From contig NZ_RJPR01000003.1 of assembly GCF_003943465.1 (NCBI RefSeq), forward strand, positions 122,477 to 186,476: a DNA stretch of 64,000 bases. The letters run 5' to 3'. The translations under genes and the position numbers were made by a program. The DNA is from Streptococcus cristatus. GTDB lineage: Bacteria > Bacillota > Bacilli > Lactobacillales > Streptococcaceae. The first letter of the stretch is position 1; each line of letters begins with the position of its first letter. The notes beneath the pieces were generated by a model. It did no database searches. It had not been told where the DNA came from and saw only the letters and a list, made by a program, of their open reading frames with translations. Of this stretch, positions 35,540-45,807 are shown piece after piece.

Positions 35540-35634
35540 TTAAAGAAGTCCAGAGAGGCTCTAAGGCGCATACGTTTAAAATGGCAGATTTTGCCACATT
35601 TTCGTGTAACCTTGCTCTCGGGCAAGGTTTTTTC
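35540..35634 (+). promoter_or_regulatory. PyrR-dependent attenuator upstream of pyrF
   Basis: AAGTCCAGAGAGGCTC (35546-35561) is a PyrR-binding sequence. The terminator AACCTTGC/GCAAGGTT followed by TTTTTC is at 35608-35634. The stem is nearly the same as in the pyrK attenuator, so both units should respond together to UMP/UTP. Confidence 0.92.
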
Positions 35635-35684
35635 TATGATTGTAATCATCTTTATAGTTAGTACAAAGCAAGGAGAAGAACCGT

Positions 35685-36377
35685 ATGCGTGAAGAACGTC
35701 CTATTATCGCCCTAGACTTTCCATCTTTTGATGATGTCAAAAACTTTCTGGAGCATTTTCCTGAAGATGAAAAGCTGTACGTCAAAATCGGCATGGAATT
35801 CTTTTATGCCATTGGTCCAGAAATTGTGCATTATCTGAAAGGCTTGGGACATAGTATTTTCCTCGATTTGAAATTGCACGACATCCCTAATACCGTGCGT
35901 TCAGCTATGTCTGTTTTGGGAACATTTGGGGTTGACATGGTGACGGTTCATGCGGCTGGCGGCGTTGAGATGATGCGGGAGGCTAAAAAGGTCCTCGGTG
36001 ACAATGCGAAGCTAGTAGCGGTGACCCAGTTGACTTCGACCAGTGAAGAAGATATGCGCGACTGCCAAAATATCCAAACAACTGTGCAGGAGTCGGTTGT
36101 TAATTATGCCCGCAAAGCCAAGGAAGCTGGACTGGATGGGGTTGTTTGCTCGGCCTTGGAAGTTGAGCTCATCAAGGCAGCTACGGCGGACGATTTTCTT
36201 TGCGTGACGCCGGGTATCCGGCCAGCAGGTGCTGAAATCGGTGACCAAAAGCGGGTCATGACACCGCAGGAAGCCCACCAGATTGGCAGCAATTATATTG
36301 TAGTTGGTCGTCCGATTATTCAGGCTGAAAATCCTTGGGACGCCTATCACGAAATTAAGAAACAGTGGGATAGCTAA
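35685..36377 (+). CDS. pyrF: Orotidine 5'-phosphate decarboxylase
   Basis: A 230-aa TIM-barrel enzyme making UMP from OMP, the last step of de novo synthesis. The catalytic Asp-Lys-Asp motif is seen in [12 protein letters not shown], and the phosphate-binding C-terminal part [21 protein letters not shown] with VVGRPI is intact. AAGGAG (35669-35674) precedes ATG 35685. It is followed after 67 bases by pyrE. The pair is regulated by the PyrR attenuator just upstream. Confidence 0.97.
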   Translation: MREERPIIALDFPSFDDVKNFLEHFPEDEKLYVKIGMEFFYAIGPEIVHYLKGLGHSIFLDLKLHDIPNTVRSAMSVLGTFGVDMVTVHAAGGVEMMREAKKVLGDNAKLVAVTQLTSTSEEDMRDCQNIQTTVQESVVNYARKAKEAGLDGVVCSALEVELIKAATADDFLCVTPGIRPAGAEIGDQKRVMTPQEAHQIGSNYIVVGRPIIQAENPWDAYHEIKKQWDS

Positions 36378-36444
36378 GTAAGAATTTCAAATGAAACCGT
36401 CAACGAAACGAATAGCTTAAAAACAGATTTATAAGGAGTGAAAA

Positions 36445-37074
36445 ATGACTTTAGCCAACGATATTGCACGTGACTTGTTGAAAATCAAAGCAGTTTACTT
36501 GAAACCGGAGGAGCCTTTTACTTGGGCTTCTGGGATTAAATCACCGATTTACACAGATAATCGAGTGACTTTGGCCTACCCAGAGACTCGGACTTTGATC
36601 GAAAATGGCTTTGTCGAAAAAATCCGTGCGGAATTTCCTGAAGTGGAAGTGATTGCGGGCACGGCAACGGCGGGTATTCCTCACGGTGCTATCATTGCCG
36701 ACAAGATGAATCTGCCTTTTGCCTATATCCGTAGCAAACCAAAAGATCACGGAGCGGGCAATCAGATTGAAGGCCGAGTGGCTCCTGGTCAAAAGATGGT
36801 TGTGATTGAAGATTTGATTTCCACTGGTGGCTCTGTTTTGGATGCTATCGCGGCAGCCAAGCGTGAAGGAGCAGATGTGATTGGTGCTGCAGCTATCTTC
36901 ACCTACGAATTGCCAAAAGCGGATAAGAACTTTGCAGATGCGGGCGTGAAGTTGGTGACCTTGTCAAACTACACAGAGCTTATCCATTTGGCTGAGCAAG
37001 AAGGCTACATCAATGCAGAAGGATTGACTTTGCTGAAGAAGTTCAAAGACGATCAAGAAAACTGGCAAAATTAA
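36445..37074 (+). CDS. pyrE: Orotate phosphoribosyltransferase
   Basis: A 209-aa type I phosphoribosyltransferase that joins orotate and PRPP to give OMP. The PRPP loop is [17 protein letters not shown], and the catalytic flexible loop is [24 protein letters not shown] precedes ATG 36445. It is last in the pyrF-pyrE unit and is followed by a terminator. With pyrK, pyrDb, pyrF and the distant pyrC, most of the pathway after carbamoyl-aspartate is in this window. Confidence 0.97.
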   Translation: MTLANDIARDLLKIKAVYLKPEEPFTWASGIKSPIYTDNRVTLAYPETRTLIENGFVEKIRAEFPEVEVIAGTATAGIPHGAIIADKMNLPFAYIRSKPKDHGAGNQIEGRVAPGQKMVVIEDLISTGGSVLDAIAAAKREGADVIGAAAIFTYELPKADKNFADAGVKLVTLSNYTELIHLAEQEGYINAEGLTLLKKFKDDQENWQN

Positions 37075-37082
37075 GAAGGTAC

Positions 37083-37118
37083 GAGGAGGCGGGACTAGCA
37101 TGTTCCTGTCTCTTTTTT
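37083..37118 (+). terminator. Terminator after pyrE
   Basis: GAGGAGGCGGGAC and GTTCCTGTCTC pair with several G-U pairs, followed by TTTTTT. The arms resemble the GAGGCTGGGAC end hairpin of the ~180-bp element. Confidence 0.7.
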
Positions 37119-37171
37119 AGGATTTACTTGGCCTCTGCCCACTTTTTAAAATAGCAAAAAGTGCCTGATTT

Positions 37172-37180
37172 TGTTATAAT
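37172..37180 (+). promoter_or_regulatory. Extended -10 promoter six bases before an ATG (leaderless candidate)
   Basis: TGT-TATAAT ends at 37180 and the ATG is at 37187 with no ribosome binding site between. Transcription would start at or next to the A of the ATG. Confidence 0.65.
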
Positions 37181-37186
37181 AAAGCC

Positions 37187-38725
37187 ATGTCTAAGATTTA
37201 TCATATCACTTTTTTGATTCTACAAAAAATCATGCTGGTATTGAGTCTTCATTGGCTGTTTACAGCTATTTTTCATGTGTCGCAGTTGAGTAGCTTGGCT
37301 CTGATTTTGTTTGGAGTCTTGGCAATCTTAGCGAATCGCTATCGGCTTCAGCTTAAAAAGTTTTATCATTTTTTGATGAGGCACAAGCTTGCCATTGCTT
37401 TAGCAGCTCTCCTTTTTCAGCTCATCATGCTCTTATCGGCTGAGCTTTTGATTCGACGGGATGCAGCGGTGGTTTTCACAGGGGCTTTTAAGTACCTGAA
37501 GGAGTCCTCTATTTCCAGCTACCTGACGCGCAATCCTAATAATCTGCCCCTCTTTCTCTATGAGCGTTTCTTCTTTAATCTCTTTGGCGAAGCAGCTCTT
37601 TGGATTATGCAGGGACTCAATCTGTTTTACGTCAATATTGCGTCTTGGATCCTCTACAAAGGCTGTCAGCGATACTTTTCGCAGGCTACAGCAGATGCGG
37701 TTTTTAGCCTCTATACGGTTTTGGTCGGATTTTCTCCTTACTACATGTCCATGTACACGGACATTCCTCCCTTGCCTTTGATTAGTCTACAGATTTTTCT
37801 GGCTCTGAGTCTGTTGGAAAATGAGGGGAATAGTCGTCAAATCATTTCTAGAAGCCTTATATTAGGGATTCTGACTAGTCTTGCCTTTTTGATTCGTCCG
37901 ACAGTGATGATTCTGTTGATTGCTGTTTTTGGAGTTTTGTTTTTGCGACAAAACTGGAACAAGTTTTTCTTGACTGCTGCGTTCTTTGCTCTAAGCTTTT
38001 CGGCAGGCTACCTTCCACTTCATTATGGTCTGGCTCACCAGACAGAAGTGCCGATCATCCAAGGCCAAGGACTGGCCAAAGGGCCACTACTTTTCATCAA
38101 TCTGGGCCTAACCAATATCGGTCACGATCAGGAAGACATGAAGGAAGGGCTCTTGCAATACGTGGAACCTGATAAGCGGGCTGACTACAATAACGGTATG
38201 TTTGCCAAGGAAAATGTCATCAAAGAAATCAAGCGTCGTCTGAAAGAATACACTCCGCTGACCTTTCTACAGCACCTATATTATAAACACTCTTTGACGG
38301 TTGCTGAAGGGAACTTGGGTTGGCTCTATCGCAGTGTTGAAAATGAAAAGACACCTTATATTTCACCGCTTTATGAGTTCACAAAAGACAATGCATTCGC
38401 CCAGTTTATCCGTGATTTCTTCCTCAATTCTGATAAGAATAGTTTTCGTTTTTATTCGCTGCTCAAGCAGGCAGTTTGGATTATTATGGCTTTGGGGCTG
38501 GTCTTTGCCCTTTGGAAATACCGACCAAACGATTCCTTGAATTTCTTAAGCTTGGCAGTCTTTGGCGGTCTACTCTTTTTGCAAATTTTTGAGGGAGGCA
38601 AGACCCGTTATCTGATTCAGTTTTTGCCACAGATTTTGATTCTGTCAGCCCTAGGATTAGCCCAGTATCCACAAGCTCTAGGGAAGTTCCGCTTTTGGAC
38701 TAGAAAGAAGGAGTCTTTAGAATGA
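37187..38725 (+). CDS. Polytopic GT-C-like glycosyltransferase membrane protein
   Basis: A 512-aa membrane protein with about 11-13 hydrophobic helices. An acidic motif (LLIRRDAAVVFTGAFKYLKE, about 85-105) after the second helix group and a following YERFFF region give the layout of GT-C/Pmt-type glycosyltransferases, which use lipid-linked sugars outside the membrane. Extracellular C-terminal loops hold charged residues (QEDMKEGLLQYVEPDKRADY). The exact acceptor is unknown. The mRNA appears leaderless. The stop overlaps the next gene's ATG by four bases, linking it to the DUF4336 protein. Confidence 0.65.
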   Translation: MSKIYHITFLILQKIMLVLSLHWLFTAIFHVSQLSSLALILFGVLAILANRYRLQLKKFYHFLMRHKLAIALAALLFQLIMLLSAELLIRRDAAVVFTGAFKYLKESSISSYLTRNPNNLPLFLYERFFFNLFGEAALWIMQGLNLFYVNIASWILYKGCQRYFSQATADAVFSLYTVLVGFSPYYMSMYTDIPPLPLISLQIFLALSLLENEGNSRQIISRSLILGILTSLAFLIRPTVMILLIAVFGVLFLRQNWNKFFLTAAFFALSFSAGYLPLHYGLAHQTEVPIIQGQGLAKGPLLFINLGLTNIGHDQEDMKEGLLQYVEPDKRADYNNGMFAKENVIKEIKRRLKEYTPLTFLQHLYYKHSLTVAEGNLGWLYRSVENEKTPYISPLYEFTKDNAFAQFIRDFFLNSDKNSFRFYSLLKQAVWIIMALGLVFALWKYRPNDSLNFLSLAVFGGLLFLQIFEGGKTRYLIQFLPQILILSALGLAQYPQALGKFRFWTRKKESLE

Positions 38726-39474
38726 AAAGACCTGTTCCTATCTATGAACCGCTTTATAGCTTGAAGCCTATTGCCGAGAATATCTGGATTGTTGACGGTG
38801 ATTTGATTGAGATGGATGCGGTGGTGACAAATCTGCCTTTTTCTACCCGCATGACTGTTATTAAGTTAGCAAATGGCCAGCTCTGGTGTCATTCACCAAT
38901 TCAGACAAATCAAGCCTTGTTTGACCAGTTAGACGCTTTGGGACCAGTCGCACACCTCGTTTCACCTAATAAGATTCACTATGCTTATATAGCTGACTGG
39001 AAGAAGCGTTATCCTGAGGCAATTGCTTGGTCTAGCCCAGGAGTGGAAGAGAGAGCAGCCAAGCAGAAAATACCAGTCTCTTTTGATGAAAAGCTGACGG
39101 ATGAGGCTCCTGAAGCTTGGGCAGACCAGATAGATCAGTTGGTTTTCAAGGGAAGTGCTTATATTGAGGAAGTTGTCTTTTTTCACAAGGGCAGTCAAGC
39201 CTTGATTTTGACAGATTTGATTGAGAATTTTGAAACAGAGCGTTTTCCAAATCCTTTTCGCAGCAAGGTTTATAAGTTAGTTCGTGTTGCAGCTCCGGAT
39301 GGCCAGACGCCTATTGACTACCGTATGACCTTTATCGGTCATCAAAAAGAAGCTAAGGAGTGTTTGAAGCGAATGCTGGCTTGGCAACCAGAAAAAATCA
39401 TCCTAGCCCATGGTTCTTGTTTTCTAGAAAATGGCACCACAGAACTAAGAAGAGCACTTAGGTGGATTAGATAA
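38722..39474 (+). CDS. DUF4336 protein (metallo-beta-lactamase-like)
   Basis: A 250-aa cytoplasmic protein resembling DUF4336, a family related to the metallo-beta-lactamase fold. The start PIYEPLYSLKPIAENIWIVDGDLIEMDAVVTNLPFSTRMTVIKL and the later block VSPNKIHYAYIADWKKRYPEAIAWSSPG are typical. The usual HxHxDH motif is not evident, so catalytic activity is uncertain. AAGGAG precedes ATG 38722 within the end of the membrane glycosyltransferase gene, and the ATGA overlap implies coupled translation. The physiological role is unknown. Confidence 0.7.
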   Translation: MKRPVPIYEPLYSLKPIAENIWIVDGDLIEMDAVVTNLPFSTRMTVIKLANGQLWCHSPIQTNQALFDQLDALGPVAHLVSPNKIHYAYIADWKKRYPEAIAWSSPGVEERAAKQKIPVSFDEKLTDEAPEAWADQIDQLVFKGSAYIEEVVFFHKGSQALILTDLIENFETERFPNPFRSKVYKLVRVAAPDGQTPIDYRMTFIGHQKEAKECLKRMLAWQPEKIILAHGSCFLENGTTELRRALRWIR

Positions 39475-39525
39475 AAAAAGAAAATGCTTATTGCTTTGTT
39501 CCAAGGAGGTTATCTCTAAAATATT

Positions 39526-40158
39526 ATGATAAAGAGAAGTTTATTTTTAAATTTTATATATAAAATTTTCTTTCTATTACTTTTGATCTTGCTGACTGTT
39601 TTTGCTTTTTCCTATTTGAATTATATAGGAAGTGGATTTGTATGGGAAGAAGCAAGTAAGAGCGAGAGAAAAAGTGCTTTTGTAGAGGTTGTTTGTGGAA
39701 TTATTATTTCTGGTTACGCTTTTGTTCGATTTCTTGAATTAACTGAGCATATCAGCAGGCATAGAAAATATCTTAAAAGAATGACGGAGGAATTATCTCC
39801 AACTCCTGATTTTGAAACAATAGAAGAGGAGGCTGACTTTCATGACAAAGAATTAAAGCTTTTGATTTATAAGAATTGCCTCATTACTTATCATAACTAT
39901 TTCTGTTTTAGGAAGATGGATTCTCAAATTTGGCAGATTTTCTTGAATAAATATCAGAAATATAGTCGATACAAGGGCAAGAAAAGCAAGTCTCTTTTGC
40001 CGCCGAAGTTCTTCCTTATTGTCAGAAATCAAGACTATAGGGAACAGTTTATGCCACTTAAGTACAAAGAGAAAAATTGGAGTCGCTTTAGAACTTATCT
40101 AGCTGACCATTATCCGGCCATAGAGCTAGATGAACAAGTTCGTGAAATCGAGACGTAA
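39526..40158 (+). CDS. Hypothetical membrane protein
   Basis: A 210-aa protein with two hydrophobic helices at about 10-32 ([18 protein letters not shown]) and 50-68 ([15 protein letters not shown]), then a charged cytoplasmic domain rich in Lys, Arg, Tyr and Phe. I do not recognise a family. AAGGAGG lies at 39503-39509, 16 bases before ATG 39526, which is unusually far, so translation may be weak or the start may differ. Codon use is more AT-rich than that of ung and pyrC downstream. ung begins 11 bases after its stop. Confidence 0.55.
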   Translation: MIKRSLFLNFIYKIFFLLLLILLTVFAFSYLNYIGSGFVWEEASKSERKSAFVEVVCGIIISGYAFVRFLELTEHISRHRKYLKRMTEELSPTPDFETIEEEADFHDKELKLLIYKNCLITYHNYFCFRKMDSQIWQIFLNKYQKYSRYKGKKSKSLLPPKFFLIVRNQDYREQFMPLKYKEKNWSRFRTYLADHYPAIELDEQVREIET

Positions 40159-40168
40159 GGAGACAGAT

Positions 40169-40822
40169 ATGCAGCATTCAGCTTGGCATGCTTTGATTAA
40201 GGAACAGCTGCCGGAAGGTTATTTTGCAAAAATCAATCATTTTTTAGATGAAGTGTATGCTTCTGGGACCATTTACCCACCTCGGGAAAAGGTGTTTAAT
40301 GCAATTCAGACGACAGATTTAGCGGATGTCAAGGTGGTTATTTTAGGGCAGGATCCCTACCACGGACCGAGACAGGCACAGGGCTTGAGTTTTTCTGTAC
40401 CCGATGACATTCCGGCTCCGCCTTCTTTGCAGAATATTCTCAAAGAACTGGCAGACGATATCGGAGTGAAAGAGTCGCATGATTTGACTTCCTGGGCTCA
40501 GCAAGGTGTTCTCTTGCTCAATGCCGGTCTGACAGTGCCTGCTGGCCAGGCCAATGCCCATGCTGGCTTAATCTGGGAGCCTTTTACAGATGCTATTATC
40601 AAGGTCGTCAATTCAAAGACCGATCCAGTTGTCTTTATACTCTGGGGATCTTACGCCCGCAAGAAAAAAGCCCTGATTAGCAATTCCCAACATTTGATAA
40701 TCGAGTCAGCTCACCCAAGTCCACTGTCTGCGTATCGTGGTTTCTTTGGTAGTAAACCTTTTTCACGGACTAATGATTTTCTGGTGGCTAAAGGCTTGGA
40801 ACCTATCGATTGGTTAGCTTAG
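40169..40822 (+). CDS. ung: Uracil-DNA glycosylase
   Basis: A 217-aa family 1 uracil-DNA glycosylase, which removes uracil from DNA to start base-excision repair. The catalytic water-activating Asp is in [19 protein letters not shown], and the DNA-intercalation/His motif is [24 protein letters not shown] precedes ATG 40169 ([13 protein letters not shown]). The frame is open further upstream, inside the previous gene, without support. It forms the common streptococcal run ung-mutX-pyrC. Confidence 0.97.
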   Translation: MQHSAWHALIKEQLPEGYFAKINHFLDEVYASGTIYPPREKVFNAIQTTDLADVKVVILGQDPYHGPRQAQGLSFSVPDDIPAPPSLQNILKELADDIGVKESHDLTSWAQQGVLLLNAGLTVPAGQANAHAGLIWEPFTDAIIKVVNSKTDPVVFILWGSYARKKKALISNSQHLIIESAHPSPLSAYRGFFGSKPFSRTNDFLVAKGLEPIDWLA

Positions 40823-40830
40823 GAGGTAGT

Positions 40831-41295
40831 ATGGTTCAGTTAGCAACGATTTGTTATATCGATAATGGCCGGGAGTTTCTTATGTTGCATCGCAACAAAA
40901 AGCCTAACGATGTTCACGCTGGGAAGTGGATTGGTGTCGGTGGCAAGCTAGAGCGTGGAGAAACCCCGCAGGAATGCGCGGCACGAGAGATTCTAGAGGA
41001 AACAGGACTAAAGGCAAAGCCTGTCCTAAAAGGTGTTATTACTTTTCCAGAATTCACTCCCGACTTGGATTGGTACACCTATGTTTTCAAGGTGACGGAG
41101 TTTGAGGGGGAACTGATTGACTGCAATGAAGGGACTTTGGAATGGGTGCCTTACGATCAGGTTCTTTCAAAGCCGACTTGGGAAGGAGATCATACCTTTG
41201 TTGAGTGGCTACTGGAGGATAAGCCCTTCTTTTCAGCCAAATTTGTTTATGATGGTGATAAACTGCTCGACACGCAGGTCGATTTTTACGAATAA
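40831..41295 (+). CDS. mutX: Nudix hydrolase MutX (8-oxo-dGTP diphosphatase type)
   Basis: A 154-aa Nudix enzyme. The Nudix box GGKLERGETPQECAAREILEETGL is complete, with both glutamates of the REILEE helix. MutX hydrolyses oxidised purine dNTPs and lowers mutation rates; the length equals that of the pneumococcal protein. AGGAGG precedes ATG 40831, eight bases after the ung stop. With ung it forms a small DNA-protection unit ahead of pyrC. Confidence 0.92.
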   Translation: MVQLATICYIDNGREFLMLHRNKKPNDVHAGKWIGVGGKLERGETPQECAAREILEETGLKAKPVLKGVITFPEFTPDLDWYTYVFKVTEFEGELIDCNEGTLEWVPYDQVLSKPTWEGDHTFVEWLLEDKPFFSAKFVYDGDKLLDTQVDFYE

Positions 41296-41307
41296 AGGAG
41301 ATACAAA

Positions 41308-42576
41308 ATGCTACTAATCAAGAATGGCCGTGTAATGGACCCTAAGTCTGGTCTGGATCAAGTGTGCGATGTGCTGGTGGAGGGCAAGAAAATTGTCAAA
41401 ATTGGCCAAAATCTGGAAGCGGCTGATGCCCAAGTCCTAGATGCTAGTGGTTTGGTCGTTGCCCCCGGTCTGGTCGACATTCACGTTCACTTCCGGGAGC
41501 CAGGCCAGACTCATAAGGAAGATATTCATACGGGGGCTTTGGCAGCAGCAGCAGGTGGCTTTACGACAGTTGTTATGATGGCCAATACCAATCCGACTAT
41601 CTCTACGGTTGAAACTCTGAAAGAAGTACTGGAGTCGGCTAGTCGGGAAAATATCCATATCAAGTCGGTTGCAACAATTACAGAGAATTTTGATGGCCAG
41701 CATCTGACAGATTTTCAAGGTCTCTTGGCAGCTGGTGCGGTTGGCTTCTCAGATGATGGTATTCCGCTGACCAACGCTGGCATTGTCCGCCAAGCCCTGA
41801 TCGAAGCACGTAAAAATGATACTTTTATCAGTTTGCACGAGGAAGATCCCAATCTCAACGGCATCCTCGGTTTCAATGAGCATATCGCCAAAGAGCATTT
41901 TCATATCTGTGGCGCGACAGGTGTTGCAGAATACAGTATGGTTGCCCGCGATGTTATGATTGCTTATGATGCCAAGGCTCATGTGCATATCCAGCATTTG
42001 TCCAAGGCTGAGAGTGTAAAGGTGGTGGAATTCGCTCAGAAGCTAGGAGCTCAAGTCACCGCTGAAGCAGCACCTCAGCATTTCTCTAAAACGGAAGCTC
42101 TGCTATTGACCAAGGGCAGCAATGCTAAGATGAATCCGCCTCTGCGCTTAGAATCGGACCGTCTGGCGGTTATCGAAGGGCTCAAGTCTGGTGTCATTTC
42201 TGTCATTGCAACGGACCATGCTCCACATCACGCTGATGAGAAAAATGTTGAAGACATCACTAAAGCGCCTTCTGGTATGACTGGCCTTGAGACCTCGCTT
42301 TCTCTAGGGCTGACCTATCTGGTGGAGGCAGGGCATCTTAGCCTCATGGAGCTCTTAGAAAAGATGACGGTCAATCCAGCTATTCTCTATGATTTTAATG
42401 CTGGTTTTCTAGCCGAAGAAGGCCCAGCTGACATCACTATTTTCGATCCTAAGGCTGACCGTTTGGTCTCCGATCATTTTGCCTCCAAGGCAGCCAATTC
42501 ACCTTTTGTTGGCGAAGAGCTGAAAGGTCAAGTCAAATATACTATCTGCGATGGAGAAATCGTCTTCCAAGCCTAG
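41308..42576 (+). CDS. pyrC: Dihydroorotase
   Basis: A 422-aa class I zinc amidohydrolase that cyclises carbamoyl-aspartate to dihydroorotate. The metal motif [17 protein letters not shown] is at about 57-73. Later metal and substrate residues are in SLHEED, HIQHLS and [19 protein letters not shown] precedes ATG 41308, 12 bases after mutX. No PyrR attenuator is seen next to it, so it may be controlled from the ung-mutX promoter, unlike the other pyr genes here. Confidence 0.97.
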   Translation: MLLIKNGRVMDPKSGLDQVCDVLVEGKKIVKIGQNLEAADAQVLDASGLVVAPGLVDIHVHFREPGQTHKEDIHTGALAAAAGGFTTVVMMANTNPTISTVETLKEVLESASRENIHIKSVATITENFDGQHLTDFQGLLAAGAVGFSDDGIPLTNAGIVRQALIEARKNDTFISLHEEDPNLNGILGFNEHIAKEHFHICGATGVAEYSMVARDVMIAYDAKAHVHIQHLSKAESVKVVEFAQKLGAQVTAEAAPQHFSKTEALLLTKGSNAKMNPPLRLESDRLAVIEGLKSGVISVIATDHAPHHADEKNVEDITKAPSGMTGLETSLSLGLTYLVEAGHLSLMELLEKMTVNPAILYDFNAGFLAEEGPADITIFDPKADRLVSDHFASKAANSPFVGEELKGQVKYTICDGEIVFQA

Positions 42577-42595
42577 CAGATATTCATAGAAAATC

Positions 42596-42626
42596 AACGT
42601 TCCATTTCATTTTGGAACGTTTTTTT
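42596..42626 (+). terminator. Terminator after pyrC
   Basis: AACGTTCC/GGAACGTT stem followed by TTTTTT. Confidence 0.9.
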
Positions 42627-42716
42627 ATCAGAAAAAAGATTAGCCTGAAATAGCATTTCCTTTTTACAAAAAAAACAGTATAATAGTAGAAAAAACATAG
42701 ACTGGAGCTTTTATTT

Positions 42717-44975
42717 ATGAAAAAGAAGCATCTTATTTTACCTGTTTTGTCAACGGTTCTGTTAGCACCTGCCTTTTTGGACCATCAAGTTGCTGCGGAT
42801 GAGGTTCAGCCAGCAACTGCTGTGGCAAATGTGAACGAACCAGCTCAAAAACCGGCTGAAACGGATTTGGCACAAGCAGGTGGAGTTTCTGCTGATGAAG
42901 CTAGCGTCAATGCGGCCATCGCAGCTAATGCTCAAGATGTATCAGGAGCGTCTGACGCAAGCTTGCCTGAAGCTACCATTCTTCATACAAACGATGTGCA
43001 CGGTCGTATCGTCGAAGAAAAAGGTGTTATCGGAGATGCCAAACTTGCAACGGTTATCAAGGAAGAACGTGCGAAAAATCCTCAAACGCTAGTCGTAGAT
43101 GCAGGAGATGCTTTCCAAGGCCTACCAATTTCTAATAGCTCCAAAGGGGAAGAACGCGCGAAGATCCTCAATGAAATCGGCTATGATGCTATGGCGGTCG
43201 GAAACCATGAATTTGACTTTGGTTTGGATGAGGCTAAAAAATATAAAGAAATCCTTAATTTCCCACTTCTCAGTGCTAATACTTATGCCAACAATGCCCG
43301 TGTGTTCCAAGCATCAACTATCGTGGACAAGGATAAAAATGTAGAAGGTGATGAATTTGTCGTGATCGGGGTCACCACTCCTGAGACAGCCACAAAAACT
43401 CACCCCAAAAATATTCAAGGTGTGACTTTCGCGGATCCAATCACAGAGGTTAATCGGGTGATTGACGAAGTTGAAGCGCGTGCAGCAGCTGAAGGCAAGA
43501 CTTACAAAAACTATGTCGTTCTGGCTCACTTGGGTGTGGATACTACGACACCGGTTGAATGGCGCGGCTCTACCTTGGCTGAAGCCCTTTCTAAAAATGC
43601 CAAGCTGAAGGGCAAGCGCGTAACAGTGATTGACGGCCATTCTCACACAGTAGAGTCCACTACTTATGGTGAAAATGTAACCTACAACCAGACTGGTAGT
43701 TATTTGCATAATATCGGTAAAGTTACTTTCAAGGCCAACCAACTTCTGGGCAATCCTCAGCAAATCCCAGCTGCAACAGCTAAAAAAGCTAGTCCAGACC
43801 CAGTTGTAGCAGAGATGGTCAAGAAGATCAAGGAAAAATACGATGCAGAAAATGCCAAGGTAATTGTAGCCAATAGTCCTGTTGAGCTTAACGGTGACCG
43901 TGAAAATGTCCGCGTTCGAGAAACCAATCTGGGAAATGTGGTAGCCGATGCCCTCTACAAATATGGCCAAACAGGCTTTGCTAACAAAACAGACTTGGCT
44001 GTGACCAACGGTGGAGGCCTACGGGAAACCATTGCCAAAGACAAACCCATCACAAAGGGAAATGTCATCGCTGTATTGCCATTTGGAAATACCATTTCAC
44101 AAATCAAGGTAACAGGTCAGAATATCGCAGACATGTTTGCCAAATCTTTGGGCTCAATCCTGCAAGAAAAAGATGGAAAACCTGTCTTGGATGAAAACGG
44201 TCAACCATTGCTAGAGCCAAGTGGCGGTTTCTTGCAAGTTTCTGGTGCTAAAGTTTACTATGACACAACTCTGCCAGCAGAGAAACGGATCCTTCGCATT
44301 GAAATCAAAAACAAAGAAACAGGTGCTTATGAAGCCCTTGACTTGGCTAAGACCTATTACCTGACAACCAATGACTTCCTAGCAGCAGGTGGTGATGGTT
44401 ATACCATGCTGGGTGGTGCGCGTGAGGAAGGGCCGTCTATGGACGTGGCCTTTGCAGAATATCTGGAAAGTGCAGATTTGACAGCCTATGCAGCAATTAA
44501 TCCAAATTCTCGCACGATTTCTATGTCTGCTAGCAAGGATACAGATGGAGATGGTTACACAGATATCGAGGAAATCCAGCAGGGTACTGATCCAAAAGAT
44601 GCTGCCTCTAAGCCTGGACAAAGCAATCCAGCAAACCCAACCAATCCTACTAACCCAGCAAATCCTACTAACCCAACTAATCCAACAGTTCCAACAAGAC
44701 CAAGCAATCTAGTGGTTCCGAGCCAACCTAATCATCCAGTTGTGCCTGAGACAAAACCACAAGAAGAACCTTCTGTTGAGAAGCCAAATACAGCTCAGCC
44801 AGTAGCAAATAAGGCAACCTATCAAGCTCCAGCACAGGTTCGTCCGACAGAACTAGCAAGCAAACAAGGAACTCTTCCGAAAACAGGAAGCAAGAATCCT
44901 TTCCTTCTTTCTATGTTTGGCTTGGTATTTGGAATGCTGGGTGCAGCAGGCCTGAAAAAAACTCAAAAAGATTAA
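42717..44975 (+). CDS. Cell-wall-anchored 5'-nucleotidase
   Basis: A 752-aa surface enzyme. The signal peptide (1-27, ending VAA) is followed by a linker, a metallophosphoesterase domain (about 87-330) with ILHTNDVHGR, DAGDAFQG, GNHEFDFG and HSHT, and a 5'-nucleotidase C-terminal domain (about 380-590). Next come a calcium-loop motif (DTDGDGYTDIEEIQQGTDPKD), an NPT/NPA repeat wall-spanning region, and the sortase signal LPKTG at 720-724 with helix and charged tail. It should dephosphorylate extracellular nucleotides to nucleosides. In S. sanguinis a similar ecto-nucleotidase (Nt5e) makes adenosine and hinders platelet aggregation. TGGAG precedes the ATG; a TATAAT is at 42679-42684. Confidence 0.93.
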   Translation: MKKKHLILPVLSTVLLAPAFLDHQVAADEVQPATAVANVNEPAQKPAETDLAQAGGVSADEASVNAAIAANAQDVSGASDASLPEATILHTNDVHGRIVEEKGVIGDAKLATVIKEERAKNPQTLVVDAGDAFQGLPISNSSKGEERAKILNEIGYDAMAVGNHEFDFGLDEAKKYKEILNFPLLSANTYANNARVFQASTIVDKDKNVEGDEFVVIGVTTPETATKTHPKNIQGVTFADPITEVNRVIDEVEARAAAEGKTYKNYVVLAHLGVDTTTPVEWRGSTLAEALSKNAKLKGKRVTVIDGHSHTVESTTYGENVTYNQTGSYLHNIGKVTFKANQLLGNPQQIPAATAKKASPDPVVAEMVKKIKEKYDAENAKVIVANSPVELNGDRENVRVRETNLGNVVADALYKYGQTGFANKTDLAVTNGGGLRETIAKDKPITKGNVIAVLPFGNTISQIKVTGQNIADMFAKSLGSILQEKDGKPVLDENGQPLLEPSGGFLQVSGAKVYYDTTLPAEKRILRIEIKNKETGAYEALDLAKTYYLTTNDFLAAGGDGYTMLGGAREEGPSMDVAFAEYLESADLTAYAAINPNSRTISMSASKDTDGDGYTDIEEIQQGTDPKDAASKPGQSNPANPTNPTNPANPTNPTNPTVPTRPSNLVVPSQPNHPVVPETKPQEEPSVEKPNTAQPVANKATYQAPAQVRPTELASKQGTLPKTGSKNPFLLSMFGLVFGMLGAAGLKKTQKD

Positions 44976-44978
44976 AAA

Positions 44979-45161
44979 AATGAGGCTGGGACAAAAGTCC
45001 TAGCCTCTCAATTGTTTTTTTGAATTGTCGAGCAAGACGCAGTGGTTGAGTGGGCTCTACTACGCTGATTTCATCAGCTTTTACAGCCCTACTCAACTGT
45101 GCGGAGGTGGGACGACGAAATCGAATTCTAACGAATTACCGATTTCTGTCCCCCTCTCATT
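44979..45161 (+). repeat. ~180-bp structured intergenic element, copy 2
   Basis: Same element as at 1807-1987, inverted relative to it. It sits between convergent nucleotidase and plsY genes. Its first hairpin (GAGGCTGGGAC...GTCCTAGCCTC) is followed by a T-tract, TTGTTTTTTTG, so it can end the nucleotidase transcript. The outer TCTCATTTTTTT end overlaps the plsY stop by five bases. The core is nearly identical to the other copies. Confidence 0.9.
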
Positions 45162-45801
45162 TTTTTGGATTTTGCTTGGTCAGGTTGATGCCCCAAGGGA
45201 TTAGGTTTTCGGTTTTATTTCGAATTCGCTGGATATTGTCCCGATGGCGAAGGATGATAATAGCTGCTAAGAGAATGATAATCAGGGTAAAGAGGAAATC
45301 ATAGCTAGGTAGGATAAAGCCTAAAGCAGGAAAAATCAAGACAGACAGGATAGCCACGCTTGCAGAAATCACACTGGCGAGGGAAATCATACTTCCCAGA
45401 TAGAGGGTTGTCACAAAGACCAATATCAGATAGACAAAGAAAGCGGGTGAGAAGCCCAGAACAGCTCCTGCACTAGTCGCTACGGCTTTGCCACCCTTAA
45501 AGCCAGCAAAGATTGGGAAGGTATGTCCAATCACAGCCAAGAGGCCAAAAATCAGTGGTGAAATCCCTTCAATATGTAGGAAAAGCGGCAGCAGCGTTGC
45601 CAGTGTACCTTTGAAAAAGTCAATGGTAAAGGTGGCAGTGCCGGCCGTCTTACCCAAAATCCGGAAAGTATTGGTCGTGCCGGTATTGCCACTACCGTAT
45701 TCGCGGAGGTTCTTTTTAAAGAAAATCTGTCCAATCCACAGACCTGTCGGAATGGAGCCCAGTAAATATGCTAGTAATAATCCAATTATCGTGTTCATCA
45801 T
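45157..45801 (-). CDS. plsY: Acyl-phosphate:glycerol-3-phosphate acyltransferase
   Basis: A 214-aa membrane enzyme with about five to seven helices that starts phospholipid synthesis by acylating glycerol-3-phosphate with acyl-phosphate. The family motifs [27 protein letters not shown] and [14 protein letters not shown] are present. Two adjacent ATGs (45801 and 45798) can start it. There is no ribosome binding site. TGG-TATAAT ends six bases before the first ATG, which predicts a leaderless mRNA. It is divergent from parE. Confidence 0.95.
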   Translation of the reverse strand: MMNTIIGLLLAYLLGSIPTGLWIGQIFFKKNLREYGSGNTGTTNTFRILGKTAGTATFTIDFFKGTLATLLPLFLHIEGISPLIFGLLAVIGHTFPIFAGFKGGKAVATSAGAVLGFSPAFFVYLILVFVTTLYLGSMISLASVISASVAILSVLIFPALGFILPSYDFLFTLIIILLAAIIILRHRDNIQRIRNKTENLIPWGINLTKQNPKK

Positions 45802-45807
45802 GATTTT

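Noticed and set aside
45157..45304. Plus-strand frame running from the repeat element into plsY
   Set aside because: It is antisense to a well-supported plsY gene and uses the repeat element for its start.
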